Shown here piece by piece: positions 55,309 through 63,649 of a stretch of DNA of 64,000 nucleotides; positions within the stretch are counted from its first letter, which is position 1, and each line of letters starts with the position of its first letter. The DNA is taken from the NCBI GenBank assembly GCA_903928915.1, contig CAIYSL010000085.1, positions 1 through 64,000 of the forward strand. The letters are read 5' to 3'. The notes beneath the pieces are model-generated. The model saw only the letters and a program-made list of their open reading frames with translations, was not told the DNA's origin and did not search any database. The stretch comes from an uncultured Syntrophobacterales bacterium. GTDB taxonomy: Bacteria > Desulfobacterota > Syntrophia > Syntrophales > UBA5619. A program made the position numbers and the translations under genes.

Positions 55309-56001
55309 ATGGCGCAGGCAGTCCCGAAGGATGACAACCGCGGCCACCGGATGAGGCTGAGACGCAGGTTCCTGACCGCGGGAATCAACGCCTTCCAGGA
55401 GTATGAAGTCCTGGAGCTCTTCCTGACCTACGCGCTTCCCCGGGCCGACGTCAAGCCGCAGGCGAAGCGGCTGATCGCACAATTCGGTTCGCTCAAGGCG
55501 GTCGTCGACGCGGACATCGCCGAGCTGACGGCGATCGCCGGGGTCGGGGAAAACTCCGCAGTGCTGATCAAACTCGTCAAGGAGATCGCCTCGCTGTACC
55601 TCCTGCAGAAGGCGAAGCAGAAACGGCAGGTGAGCTGCACCTCCGAGCTGTTCGATTTCTGCCGGACGGCGATGGGGGGGAAACGGGACGAGGAGTTCAG
55701 CGTGATCTACCTGGACGCACAGAATCAGGTGATAGAATTTGAACCCATCCAGAAGGGGATCGTCAATCAGGCCGTTGTGTACCCGCGGCAGGTCCTCGAG
55801 AACGCCCTGAAGAAGAAGGCCTCGGCGATCATCCTCACCCACAACCACCCTTCCGGCCATGTCCGCCCCTCGGAGGCCGACATCCGGCTGACGAAAACGA
55901 TCCAGGAAACGGCGAAGCTCCTGGACATCCTCGTCCATGACCACATCATTGTCGGAGAAAACCGCTTCTTCAGTTTCCGCGAGGAGGGGTTGCTTCCCTG
56001 A
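55309..56001 (+). CDS. radC: RadC family protein (JAB/MPN domain)
   Basis: 230 aa. N-terminal HhH-like part (EYEVLELFLTYALPRADV, GSLKAVVDADIAELTAIAGVG) and a C-terminal JAMM motif HNHPSGHVRPSEADIRLT that binds zinc. Function in DNA repair is not settled. ATG 55309 has GGGGGGCT; a 21-residue upstream extension is less likely because it overlaps the DUF2892 gene. Confidence 0.93.
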   Translation: MAQAVPKDDNRGHRMRLRRRFLTAGINAFQEYEVLELFLTYALPRADVKPQAKRLIAQFGSLKAVVDADIAELTAIAGVGENSAVLIKLVKEIASLYLLQKAKQKRQVSCTSELFDFCRTAMGGKRDEEFSVIYLDAQNQVIEFEPIQKGIVNQAVVYPRQVLENALKKKASAIILTHNHPSGHVRPSEADIRLTKTIQETAKLLDILVHDHIIVGENRFFSFREEGLLP

Positions 56002-56101
56002 GCACGGCCGAACGACGCAGGCGGTGCGCCGGGTAAGGGCTGCGACCGCGGGAGTGCTCCGGATGTTCCGCGGCGGTCGGGAAGCGCCGCCCGGGCAGGG
56101 A

Positions 56102-56130
56102 AAATAAAAAAGGGGGCAGCGATGACCCCC
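56102..56130 (-). terminator. Terminator for the IHF-like gene
   Basis: Minus-strand GGGGG-TCATCGCTG-CCCCC followed by six T then ATTTT. A second strong hairpin CGTTCCCG-TC-CGGGAACG (56164-56181) lies between the stop codon and this terminator. Confidence 0.7.
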
Positions 56131-56190
56131 GATCCGTTCGTATCGTTCCTCTGCGCAGCCGGACGTTCCCGTCCGGGAACGGCTGCGAGA

Positions 56191-56472
56191 CTACTTCTTC
56201 TTGTCTACCCGCTCTTTCAGCTCCTTACCGACCTTGAAGAAGGGCAGTTTCTTGGGGGCAACCTTGATGCTCTTTCCCGTCTTGGGGTTTCTCCCCGTAT
56301 AGGCATCGTACTTCCGCACGACAAAACTTCCAAACCCTCTGATCTCGATCCGGCCATTCCGCTTCAGTTCGTCGGTGAAGCCTTTGAATACCAGATTTAC
56401 CAGGTCGATCGCCTTCTTCTCCGTCAGGTTTTCCTTCCGGCTTAACGACTCGATGAGTCCAGACTTATTCAT
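56191..56472 (-). CDS. IHF/HU-family DNA-bending protein
   Basis: 93 aa. Beta-arm signature IEIRGFGSFVVRKYDAYTGRNPKTGKSIKV and Lys-rich ends. Closer to IHF-beta than to the HU gene at 60215. GTATAAGGAGGAGGTC precedes the ATG at 56472. It is downstream of rluB on the same strand but separated by about 90 bp, and has its own terminator. Confidence 0.92.
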   Translation of the reverse strand: MNKSGLIESLSRKENLTEKKAIDLVNLVFKGFTDELKRNGRIEIRGFGSFVVRKYDAYTGRNPKTGKSIKVAPKKLPFFKVGKELKERVDKKK

Positions 56473-56562
56473 GACCTCCTCCTTATAAATAATGGCTTCC
56501 CACCTTCATGTGCGAGACCTCGGGCAAGGTCTTGCGCGATCAAATAACGTAATAATATATCA

Positions 56563-57357
56563 TTAGTTTTGGCGACTATTATTTATTTTCAGGTGAATGT
56601 CAAGCGAATTTTTCCCGAATATTTCCCGTTTTCCGCTCTTGGCGCGGGCCGTCAGGCGATCGATTTCCCGCTGCTTGAGCGGGCGCCATTCGCCCTCGCG
56701 AAGCGATCCCAGGGAGAGATCCGCCACAGCGGTCCGCACGAGACGGACGACCGAATGGCCGAGCGCGTCGAAGGCCCGCCTGACGACGCGGTTTCTCCCG
56801 TCGGTGATGGTGAGTTCTACCCAGGTGCTGGAGCGATTCGTCTTTTCGACACGGAAGGCGACCGGAGCGAACTTCCCGTCGGGAAGGTCTATCCCCTTCT
56901 CGAAGGCCCGGAGCTCCGTCCGGGTGAGCGCCCCTTCCACCTTGACGCGGTAGGTCTTGGGAATACCGTAGCTCGGGTGCTGGATCCGTTGGGCAAACTC
57001 CCCGTCATTGGTCAGGATCAACAGCCCCTCCGAGTCGTAGTCCAGCCGACCGACCGGGTATACCCGCTCCGCCACCCCGGCGAGCAGATCGGTCACGATC
57101 GGTCTGCCCTGGGGATCGCTCAGGGTGGTCACATACCCCGGAGGTTTGTGCAGCGCCAGATAGATCTTGTCGGTGTCCGGCGAGATGAGCTTGCCGTCCA
57201 CCCGGATTTCATCCTTCCGGAGATCCGCCTTCGTTCCCGGCGCCCGCACCACCGCGCCGTTCACGCTGATCCGCCCCGCGGCGATCATCTCCTCCGCCGC
57301 ACGCCGGGACGCCACACCGGCCCGGGAGAGAATCTTCTGCAGACGCTCCAGGGTCAT
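56563..57357 (-). CDS. rluB: Ribosomal large-subunit pseudouridine synthase B
   Basis: 264 aa. S4 domain (LQKILSRAGVASRRAAEEMI, 1-60) then RsuA/RluB catalytic domain with catalytic Asp in PVGRLDYDSEGLLI. Modifies U in helix 80 of 23S rRNA. Start ATG 57357, 1 nt after the scpB stop, preceded by AGGAG. The open frame continues upstream into scpB and was not used. Confidence 0.93.
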   Translation of the reverse strand: MTLERLQKILSRAGVASRRAAEEMIAAGRISVNGAVVRAPGTKADLRKDEIRVDGKLISPDTDKIYLALHKPPGYVTTLSDPQGRPIVTDLLAGVAERVYPVGRLDYDSEGLLILTNDGEFAQRIQHPSYGIPKTYRVKVEGALTRTELRAFEKGIDLPDGKFAPVAFRVEKTNRSSTWVELTITDGRNRVVRRAFDALGHSVVRLVRTAVADLSLGSLREGEWRPLKQREIDRLTARAKSGKREIFGKNSLDIHLKINNSRQN

Positions 57358-57358
57358 T

Positions 57359-58330
57359 TCACTCCTGCCGCTCATCCGCGCCGCTCCGGGGAACTTCTGA
57401 ATCCGCCGGAGTGGGAGAACCGGGATCATCCGCCGGCCCGGGGCCATTGTCCGCCGACGGTGCGGAATAGTCAGCGGGGCCGTCGCTGCCCTGCGTAGCC
57501 TCGGAATCCGGCAAGACCGGCGCTTCGGACCGCTCCGCGGGGCCGGGGCCGTTGTCCTGCGGCTCCCGCTCACCGCGCGATTCCGCCGCTCCGGAACGCC
57601 CGGCATCAGCGCCGTCACCCTGCGGTTCATGCGAACCCGGCACAGCCGCCGCCGCGGTTCCATCCCTGCGGGCGCGGTCATCCTCTTCCCGCGGCTCGAT
57701 CGCGTCGGGGAGCGTCAATGGCTCGCGGAAGGCCGCGGTTCCGCGCCCTCCCTGCCCCTCCTGGTCTTCCAGAATGTTCGGCAGTTCGAGGTTGACGGGC
57801 GCCCCGTCATCCTGCAGGTCCTTCAGATCCCGCAGGGTGGGCAATTCGGTGAGGTCCCTGAGGTTGAACACCTCGAGGAATTTCTTGGTGGTGCCGTAGA
57901 TGATCGGCTTACCGGGGACATCCTTCCTCCCGACGATCCGCACGATCTTCTTCTCCAGCAGCCCCTTGAGGGCCCCGCTCGCATCGACGCCGCGCACCCG
58001 GTCGATGTCCGCTTTCACGATCGGCTGGCGGTAGGCGATCACGGCCAGCGTCTCGAGCGCCGCCGTCGACAGCATGGCGGGCCGTGCCGCTTTCAGCTTC
58101 CGGATCCAGGGGGCCATATCCGGTCGGGTCCTGAACTGGAAGCCTCCCGCTACCTGCACGAGCTGGATCCCTCCCCCCCGCGCGTCGTACGTCTGCCCCA
58201 ACGCTTCGAACAGCGCCAGGACCCCCGCTCGGTCCGCATCGGTCAGGACCTCCACCGCCCGCTCCGGGGTCAGCGGGCTCTCGGAGGCAAACACGAGCGC
58301 CTCGAGGATCGCGATCATTTCTTGACTCAT
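57359..58330 (-). CDS. scpB: Segregation and condensation protein B with long acidic tail
   Basis: 323 aa. Core winged-helix ScpB (IAILEALVFASESPLTPERA; STAALETLAVIAYRQPIVKADI; KFLEVFNLRDLTELPTL) covers residues 1-175; the rest is a Glu/Asp/Pro/Gly/Ser-rich disordered tail of about 140 residues, much longer than usual (~190 aa). Partners ScpA and SMC. Start overlaps scpA by ATGA. Confidence 0.95.
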   Translation of the reverse strand: MSQEMIAILEALVFASESPLTPERAVEVLTDADRAGVLALFEALGQTYDARGGGIQLVQVAGGFQFRTRPDMAPWIRKLKAARPAMLSTAALETLAVIAYRQPIVKADIDRVRGVDASGALKGLLEKKIVRIVGRKDVPGKPIIYGTTKKFLEVFNLRDLTELPTLRDLKDLQDDGAPVNLELPNILEDQEGQGGRGTAAFREPLTLPDAIEPREEDDRARRDGTAAAAVPGSHEPQGDGADAGRSGAAESRGEREPQDNGPGPAERSEAPVLPDSEATQGSDGPADYSAPSADNGPGPADDPGSPTPADSEVPRSGADERQE

Positions 58331-59052
58331 GACTCCACCGCCAGAAACAGCCGGATCGCCCCGAAGGGGCCGGCCTGGTAGGCACGGATCATCCGGAGCT
58401 TCATCAGCTCGAGGATTGCCAAGAACGTGTAGACGATCCGCCTTCTGTCCGTACGCTCTCCGAGCAGCTCCGTGAAGGACAACTGTTTCGCTTCCGTCAA
58501 TTGATCCATGATCTCGTTAATCCGGTCGGCCAGGGAGATCTTCTCCGTATCGAACGCCAGCCGCTCCGTCTTATCGAGATTGGCGACAATCCTGCGGAAG
58601 GCTTCGACGAGTTCGAAAACATCCACCTCGACCATCGCCTCGTCATCATCACCGGCATGGTCGGGCTGTTCGGAAGGTGCGCCGCGGGCGAACACGTCGC
58701 GCTCAAGCAGGGGACGGTGTTCGAGGGTAAGCGCCGCCTCCTTGTAAGCCCGGTACTCCAGCAGTTGCTGGACAAGCTCGGCCCGCGGGTCCTCTCCCTC
58801 CTCCTCCTGGTCTTCGTTCTCGACGGGCGGCAGGAGCAGCCGCGATTTGATGTGGAGGAGGGTCGCCGCCAGCACCAGGTATTCTCCGGCCAGATCCAGG
58901 TTGAGCGAGCGCATCAAGTCGAGATACCCCAGGTACTGCTCCGTTATCAGGGCAATCGGGATATTGTAGATATCGATCTCGTTTTTCCGGATGAGATAGA
59001 GCAACAGGTCCAGGGGACCTTCAAAGATGTCGAGCTTGATCTCATAGCTCAT
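58327..59052 (-). CDS. scpA: Segregation and condensation protein A
   Basis: 241-aa kleisin that bridges SMC and ScpB. N-terminal YEIKLDIFEGPLDLLLYLI binds the SMC neck; the C-terminal winged helix (RRRIVYTFLAILELMKLRMI) binds the SMC head. Starts inside the trpS gene and overlaps scpB by 4 bp, so trpS-scpA-scpB-rluB form a transcript. Confidence 0.95.
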   Translation of the reverse strand: MSYEIKLDIFEGPLDLLLYLIRKNEIDIYNIPIALITEQYLGYLDLMRSLNLDLAGEYLVLAATLLHIKSRLLLPPVENEDQEEEGEDPRAELVQQLLEYRAYKEAALTLEHRPLLERDVFARGAPSEQPDHAGDDDEAMVEVDVFELVEAFRRIVANLDKTERLAFDTEKISLADRINEIMDQLTEAKQLSFTELLGERTDRRRIVYTFLAILELMKLRMIRAYQAGPFGAIRLFLAVES

Positions 59053-60043
59053 GGCTTATCTTCATGGCGTCGCGCACCTCCGCCAAGGTGGCCTTCGCGA
59101 TCCGGGCGGCCCGGACATTGCCGTCCTCGATGATCGCCCTGACCTCGCCGGGATTGGCCAGGTAGTGGTCCCGCCGCTTGTGGATCGGCCGCAGCCCCGC
59201 GGCGATCGCGTCGGCGAGCCGCCGTTTGCACTCCGTGCAGCCTATGGCCGCACTCCGGCAGGCGGCTTCCATCTCCGCGACCGTCGCCGCAGAAGAATAC
59301 AGCCCGTGAAAGGTGAACACGTTGCACAACTCCGGCCGACCGGGGTCGCGTTTCCGCTGCCGCTGCGGATCGGTGAACATCGCCGCTACTTTCTTCTGCA
59401 AGGCCTCGCCCCGATCGCTCATGAAGATCGAGTTGTCGTAGGACTTGCTCATCTTTCGCCCGTCGATGCCCAGGAGTTTCGGCACCTCCGTCAGCAGCGG
59501 CTCGGGGATGGGGAAGATCTCACGGTACAGAAAATTGAAGCGGCGGGCGATCTCCCGCGTAAGTTCCACGTGGGGAAGCTGATCGACACCGACCGGAACG
59601 CCGTAGGCCTTGTACATGATGATGTCCGCCGCCTGCAGGACCGGATACCCGAGGAACCCGAAGGTGGAAAGGTCCTTCTCGGTCAGTTCGTCCTTCATCT
59701 CCTTGTAGGTGGGGTTCCGCTCCAGCCAGGCCAGGGGGGTGATCATGGAGAGCAGCAGGAACAGTTCTGCATGCTCCTTCACGCTCGACTGGATGAACAG
59801 GGTGCTCTTCGCCGGATCGAGCCCGGCAGCGAGCCAGTCGATGACCATGTCGACGGTGTTGGCCCGAATATCCTCGGTCTTCGCGTAATCGCTCGTGAGC
59901 GCGTGCCAATCGGCAACGAAGTAATAGCAGTCGTACCCGCCGCTGTCCTGCAGTGCAACCCAGTTCGAAAGCGCCCCGTACAGGTTGCCCAGGTGAAGCT
60001 TTCCCGTGGGCCGCATCCCGCTCAATATCCGTTTCCCGGTCAC
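59042..60043 (-). CDS. trpS: Tryptophanyl-tRNA synthetase
   Basis: 333-aa class I synthetase. HIGH-type motif PTGKLHLGNLYG, KMSKS motif MSKSYDNSIF (about residue 200). GTG start at 60043 with AGGAGG six nt upstream. Ends inside scpA by 11 bp. The trpS-scpA-scpB order is common in Deltaproteobacteria. Confidence 0.96.
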   Translation of the reverse strand: MTGKRILSGMRPTGKLHLGNLYGALSNWVALQDSGGYDCYYFVADWHALTSDYAKTEDIRANTVDMVIDWLAAGLDPAKSTLFIQSSVKEHAELFLLLSMITPLAWLERNPTYKEMKDELTEKDLSTFGFLGYPVLQAADIIMYKAYGVPVGVDQLPHVELTREIARRFNFLYREIFPIPEPLLTEVPKLLGIDGRKMSKSYDNSIFMSDRGEALQKKVAAMFTDPQRQRKRDPGRPELCNVFTFHGLYSSAATVAEMEAACRSAAIGCTECKRRLADAIAAGLRPIHKRRDHYLANPGEVRAIIEDGNVRAARIAKATLAEVRDAMKISHEL

Positions 60044-60157
60044 CCAACCCTCCTGAAGGGACCATTCCCGTCCCCCTGTGTCCTGCCGCGATGCCGCCCG
60101 GTCGCGGCAGGGCCGCCCTTCCGCCGGCAGCTTCGCTCTGTATCACGATAACGAAAA

Positions 60158-60189
60158 TGCCTCCATCGAAAAAATCAATGGAGGCCTTT
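60158..60189 (-). terminator. Terminator between HU and trpS
   Basis: TGCCTCCAT/ATGGAGGC hairpin with an A-rich loop, 8-bp stem (60159-60166 and 60178-60185). T-runs of four on both sides make it potentially bidirectional; here it most likely ends the HU transcript. Confidence 0.65.
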
Positions 60190-60214
60190 TCGTCCGTATT
60201 CTGTACCGACCCGC

Positions 60215-60487
60215 TTATTTTACTTTGTCCGCCAGCGCCTTACCGGCCTTGAATTTGATGACCTTCTTCGCCGCTATCTTGATGGTCTTGCCGGTCTGCG
60301 GGTTGCGTCCCTCACGGGCCTTCCTCTTGACCACGGAAAACGTGCCGAATCCGACCAGTCCGAGTTTGCCGCTCTTCTTGAGCTCTTTCGCCACTGCCAT
60401 GGTGTAGGCCTCAAGCGCACACGCAGCGGCCGCCTTGGTAATATCCGCCTCTTCCGCCATCACCGCAATCAATTCCGCCTTCGTCAT
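60215..60487 (-). CDS. HU-family DNA-binding protein
   Basis: 90 aa, MTKAELIAVMAEEADITKAAAACALEAYTMAV then the HU beta arm GLVGFGTFSVVKRKAREGRNPQTGK. ATG 60487 has GGGGGA 9 nt upstream. Monocistronic: its own promoter lies in the 60488-60892 region and a terminator follows. Second HU/IHF-type protein in the window. Confidence 0.93.
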   Translation of the reverse strand: MTKAELIAVMAEEADITKAAAACALEAYTMAVAKELKKSGKLGLVGFGTFSVVKRKAREGRNPQTGKTIKIAAKKVIKFKAGKALADKVK

Positions 60488-60892
60488 TCCTTTACATCCC
60501 CCTTTCATCAAAAGTGTTATGGACCATTACGTCTTCCCCACCCCACGGTGGTTAAACTCCTGTCAATTGATTCCCGGAGAACGATAAATGCCTGATTCGA
60601 TCGGAATCATTCGCATTTTATGCAACATCGGCCGGAGGCGATGTTGCCCGGAAAACGACGTCTACCCTGCAAACATAACGATAATTGTTAAAGAATATTG
60701 AGCAGCTCTGCGCCCGTGCCCAACGTTGGGCATATCCCTAACACAAAGAAAAACAACAAGCAAGAAAAATCTAATATATTTCATCAATACGGCCGGCACA
60801 GAATCGGAGGTGCAGGACTGACGCCGGTTTGACAACCATCAGGCTTTGTGTTACGCACGGCCAGGCGATTTGGGAAGGGATGAGGGCACGAA
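60488..60892. promoter_or_regulatory. Intergenic region with three inverted repeats
   Basis: 405 bp between the diverging HU and prenyltransferase genes, AT-richer than flanks. Three perfect inverted repeats: TGATTC-N5-GAATCA (60593-60609), GCAACATCG-N8-CGATGTTGC (60622-60647) and the 16-bp palindrome TGCCCAACGTTGGGCA (60718-60733). The half CGATGTTGC also occurs in the znuA box (50807-50815). No clear sigma-70 promoter was found; no ORF of note. Confidence 0.6.
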
Positions 60893-61822
60893 ATGGCGCG
60901 CAGGGAAACGGACATCGGGACGAAGTTTGCAGGCTGGCTCGGCCTGTTGCACCCGCCCTTCCACACGGTCGGGATACTTCCATTCATCCTCGGCACCGTT
61001 CTGGCCCGGCGCGCCGGAGCGGGCTTCAGCATCACGAATCTGATCCTCAGCACGCTCGGCATCGTGCTGGTCATGCTGGCAACCTACTATGCCGAAGAAT
61101 ACTTCTCCTACCGGGAAGGTGAGCGCTCCCGGCGTCTCTTCCGGTACCCGCTGGCCGGCGGGGTCGGGCCGATTCCCGATGCGCGGCCGCCGCGTTCCCG
61201 CGCGCTGCTGATCAGTTCCGCCGCAGCCGCACTCGCCGCCGTCATCGGCATCGTCCTGCAATTCGGCCTCCACACCGGCCCGCTGACCATCCTGCTCGGG
61301 CTGCTCGGCGCCCTGCCCGGTCTGTTTTACTCCACCCGGCTGATTCGGCTGTTCGAAAAGGGATTCGCCGAGCTGTTCATCGGCTTCTGTTACGGCTGGC
61401 TCCCGCTTGCCGCAGCCTTCTACGTCCAGCAGGGATTTATCGATCCCCGCATCCATTGGATGGCGGTACCGATCGGTCTTTCCATCTTCAACGTCATCCT
61501 GCTGAACGAATTCGTCGAGTATCCCGCCGATACCACCGTCGGCAGGACGACGCTCCTGGTGCGGATGGGGAAGACCACGGGGATGTCCGCGTATGTGCTG
61601 TTCTCGGTCCTCTCCTGGCTCTCCATGTACCTGTCCGTCGGGGCGGGCATCCCGCGAAAAGCCCTGTTCTTCTATCTGCCCGTGATGCTCCTGTCGGCGT
61701 GGATCTGCCTGATGATGGTCCGCGGAAAATACGAAAACCCCCTCCTTCTGGAGTTGCTCTGCGGATTGAACATCGCCGTGAACCTCGGAACGGCGGTCGC
61801 GTATATGCTGACCTTTCTCTGA
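60893..61822 (+). CDS. UbiA-family prenyltransferase (divergent)
   Basis: 309 aa with about eight membrane segments. Second Asp-type motif EYPADTTVGRTTLLVRMGK is present, but the usual first motif NDxxD is EEYFSYREGE, so lacks the first Asp pair. Could be a menaquinone or heme prenyl enzyme, or another UbiA member. Start at ATG 60893 with GGGATGAGGGCACGAA upstream. Confidence 0.85.
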   Translation: MARRETDIGTKFAGWLGLLHPPFHTVGILPFILGTVLARRAGAGFSITNLILSTLGIVLVMLATYYAEEYFSYREGERSRRLFRYPLAGGVGPIPDARPPRSRALLISSAAAALAAVIGIVLQFGLHTGPLTILLGLLGALPGLFYSTRLIRLFEKGFAELFIGFCYGWLPLAAAFYVQQGFIDPRIHWMAVPIGLSIFNVILLNEFVEYPADTTVGRTTLLVRMGKTTGMSAYVLFSVLSWLSMYLSVGAGIPRKALFFYLPVMLLSAWICLMMVRGKYENPLLLELLCGLNIAVNLGTAVAYMLTFL

Positions 61823-61873
61823 CCCCTCAGGCTGTTGAGCTGCCGGCGCAACGTTGCCGTCTCCCCCCTGCGG

Positions 61874-63091
61874 CTAACGGCTGTTCCCGCGTTTCTTCAC
61901 GAGGAAGTACAGCTCCCCCCGCTCTGCCAGGCTTCCCGCCAGCATCTCCGCCTGCGTGCCGCTGCCGCAGAACAGATCGACCCGACCCGGCCCCTTGATC
62001 ACGCCGCCCGCATCCTGGCTGACGACGAAGCGCGAGAAGGGCGTCCAGGACTCCACGCCTCCATCCCTGTCGAGTTTCGGCTTTCTCGCCCGCATGAAGG
62101 CCAGGGCGCCGCGCGGGAAGACCGCCGCGTCGGTGGCGATCGAACGGCCCGCCGTCAAGATCTCGCCGAGCGAACCGACCGGACCCTCGGTGACTTCACG
62201 GAAGAAGATGAAACTCTCGTTGTGGCCGAGGATCTCCGGGAGTTCCTCGGGGTGCTCCCGCAGGTAACGTTTGATCGACCGGTAGGATATCTCCGCAGCG
62301 GAAATCCTCCCCGTTTCCCGCAGGTACCGGGCCAAGCTCTGCCACGGTCGTCCGTTCTTCAGGGCGTAGCCGATTTGCAGGAGCCTTCCGTCGGGCAGTC
62401 GAATCTTGCCGGAGCCCTAGGTGTGGAGAAAGAAGAGATCGATCCGGTCGTCCACCCAGGCAATCTCGAGCCCCCGGCCCGCAAGCGCGCCGAGCTCTTC
62501 GATCTCGTTCCGGCTGTAATAGGGAATGAGTTCCCCGTTCCTGACGCGGCCGATCAGCTGTTCGTACGGGTACCGCTCGGCGAATCGGCCGAGGTTGACC
62601 ACGACGGCATCCTCCGGGGCCCGGTAGACGGGGTAGCGGTCCCGCTCGGTCTTTACGAGCGAACCGCTGATGATCGGTTCGAAATACCCCGTGAACAGGA
62701 CCGTATTCCTGCCGTCCCCGCCGGTCGACTGATAGACGTCGAAGCCCTCCCGGATCCGCACCTGTTTGAGCGGGTCGGGTTCATCGCGCCGGAGGATCTC
62801 CCGGAGGGCGATCAGGGTCTCCCGCAGCTCCCGGACGGTGACCATGGCCTCGCCCATCCGGCGGGGTCCGTCGCCGGCTGCGCGATCGTAATACCGGAGG
62901 CTCTTCTCGACGGCCCGCTCCAGCGAGGCAAGGTCCATGTCGTCGGCAAACAGCGGAACGCGTTCGGGGGGCAGCAGCACGAGGGCGGGCGGTTTTTCCA
63001 CCCGGGGGGGTGGCACGGGTCGGGTTACCGGGACCGCGCACCCGGCGAGCAGAACGAGGGCCAGAGCAAACAGCAGGGCGCGTCGTGCCAT
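61874..63091 (-). pseudogene. mltA: Murein lytic transglycosylase A interrupted by an in-frame amber codon
   Basis: Lipoprotein (LVLLAGC, Cys about residue 18) with MltA domain and C-terminal 3D-like domain. The frame is continuous from 63091 to 61874 except for a TAG at 62417-62419, at the place of the conserved Gln in the HTQGSG motif (LFFLHT-stop-GSGKIRLPDG). Both sides keep good homology, including the catalytic Asp-type motif VDLFCGSGTQAEML. A CAG to TAG change explains it. It may be a recent pseudogene, an amber-suppressed gene or a sequencing error. It lies 1 bp after the acetyltransferase gene. Confidence 0.85.
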
Positions 63092-63092
63092 C

Positions 63093-63551
63093 TCACAGTT
63101 CCAGGATCATGGCCACTTCGTCGCAGAAGTCGGGATACTTGGAACAGCGGAAACAGTCCGACCAGATCTTCTCGGGGAGCGTGGACCTCTCCACGTCCCG
63201 AAAGCCGAGCTTCCGGAAGAACTCCCGCTTGTAGGTGAGGGTGAAGATCCGAAACAGCTCCAGCGTGATCGCCTCGGAGATGCAGGCCTCCACGAGGTTG
63301 CGTCCGATCCCTTCCTTCCGGCGTTCCTCGGCCACGTACAGGGACCGGATCTCCGCCAGATTCTCCCAGATGATGCTCATCGCGCAGATGCCGAGGATTT
63401 CTTCCTTCCCGTCCTCCTGGTAGATGAAGAAATCCCGCAGGCTGCCGTAGATGTCCATCAGGGAACGGGGGAGCATTTCCCCCTGCCCCGACGAGAGGTT
63501 GATCAGCCGGTGAATGGTCTTGACGTCCCCGATTCGCGCCTTTCTCAGCAT
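63093..63551 (-). CDS. GNAT N-acetyltransferase, ArgA-like
   Basis: 152 aa. Acetyl-CoA site VAEERRKEGIGRNLVEACI and following FFRKLGFRDVERSTLPEKIW. Resembles the ArgA/NAGS C-terminal acetyltransferase acting on glutamate in arginine synthesis, common in Deltaproteobacteria. ATG 63551 has CAGGAGTGAGGA upstream. No arg genes are near. Confidence 0.88.
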   Translation of the reverse strand: MLRKARIGDVKTIHRLINLSSGQGEMLPRSLMDIYGSLRDFFIYQEDGKEEILGICAMSIIWENLAEIRSLYVAEERRKEGIGRNLVEACISEAITLELFRIFTLTYKREFFRKLGFRDVERSTLPEKIWSDCFRCSKYPDFCDEVAMILEL

Positions 63552-63649
63552 TCCTCACTCCTGGTGTACCGCATCCCGGCGGGTGTGCCGATCGGCCCCC
63601 GCCGTGTGTCCGAACAGCCGCCCTGGACGGCGACGGCGACCGTGGAACC

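Noticed and set aside
62417-62419. Pyrrolysine at the mltA TAG
   Set aside because: The site is a conserved Gln (CAG) in the family and no pyl genes or other TAG readthrough were seen; a nonsense change or read error is simpler.
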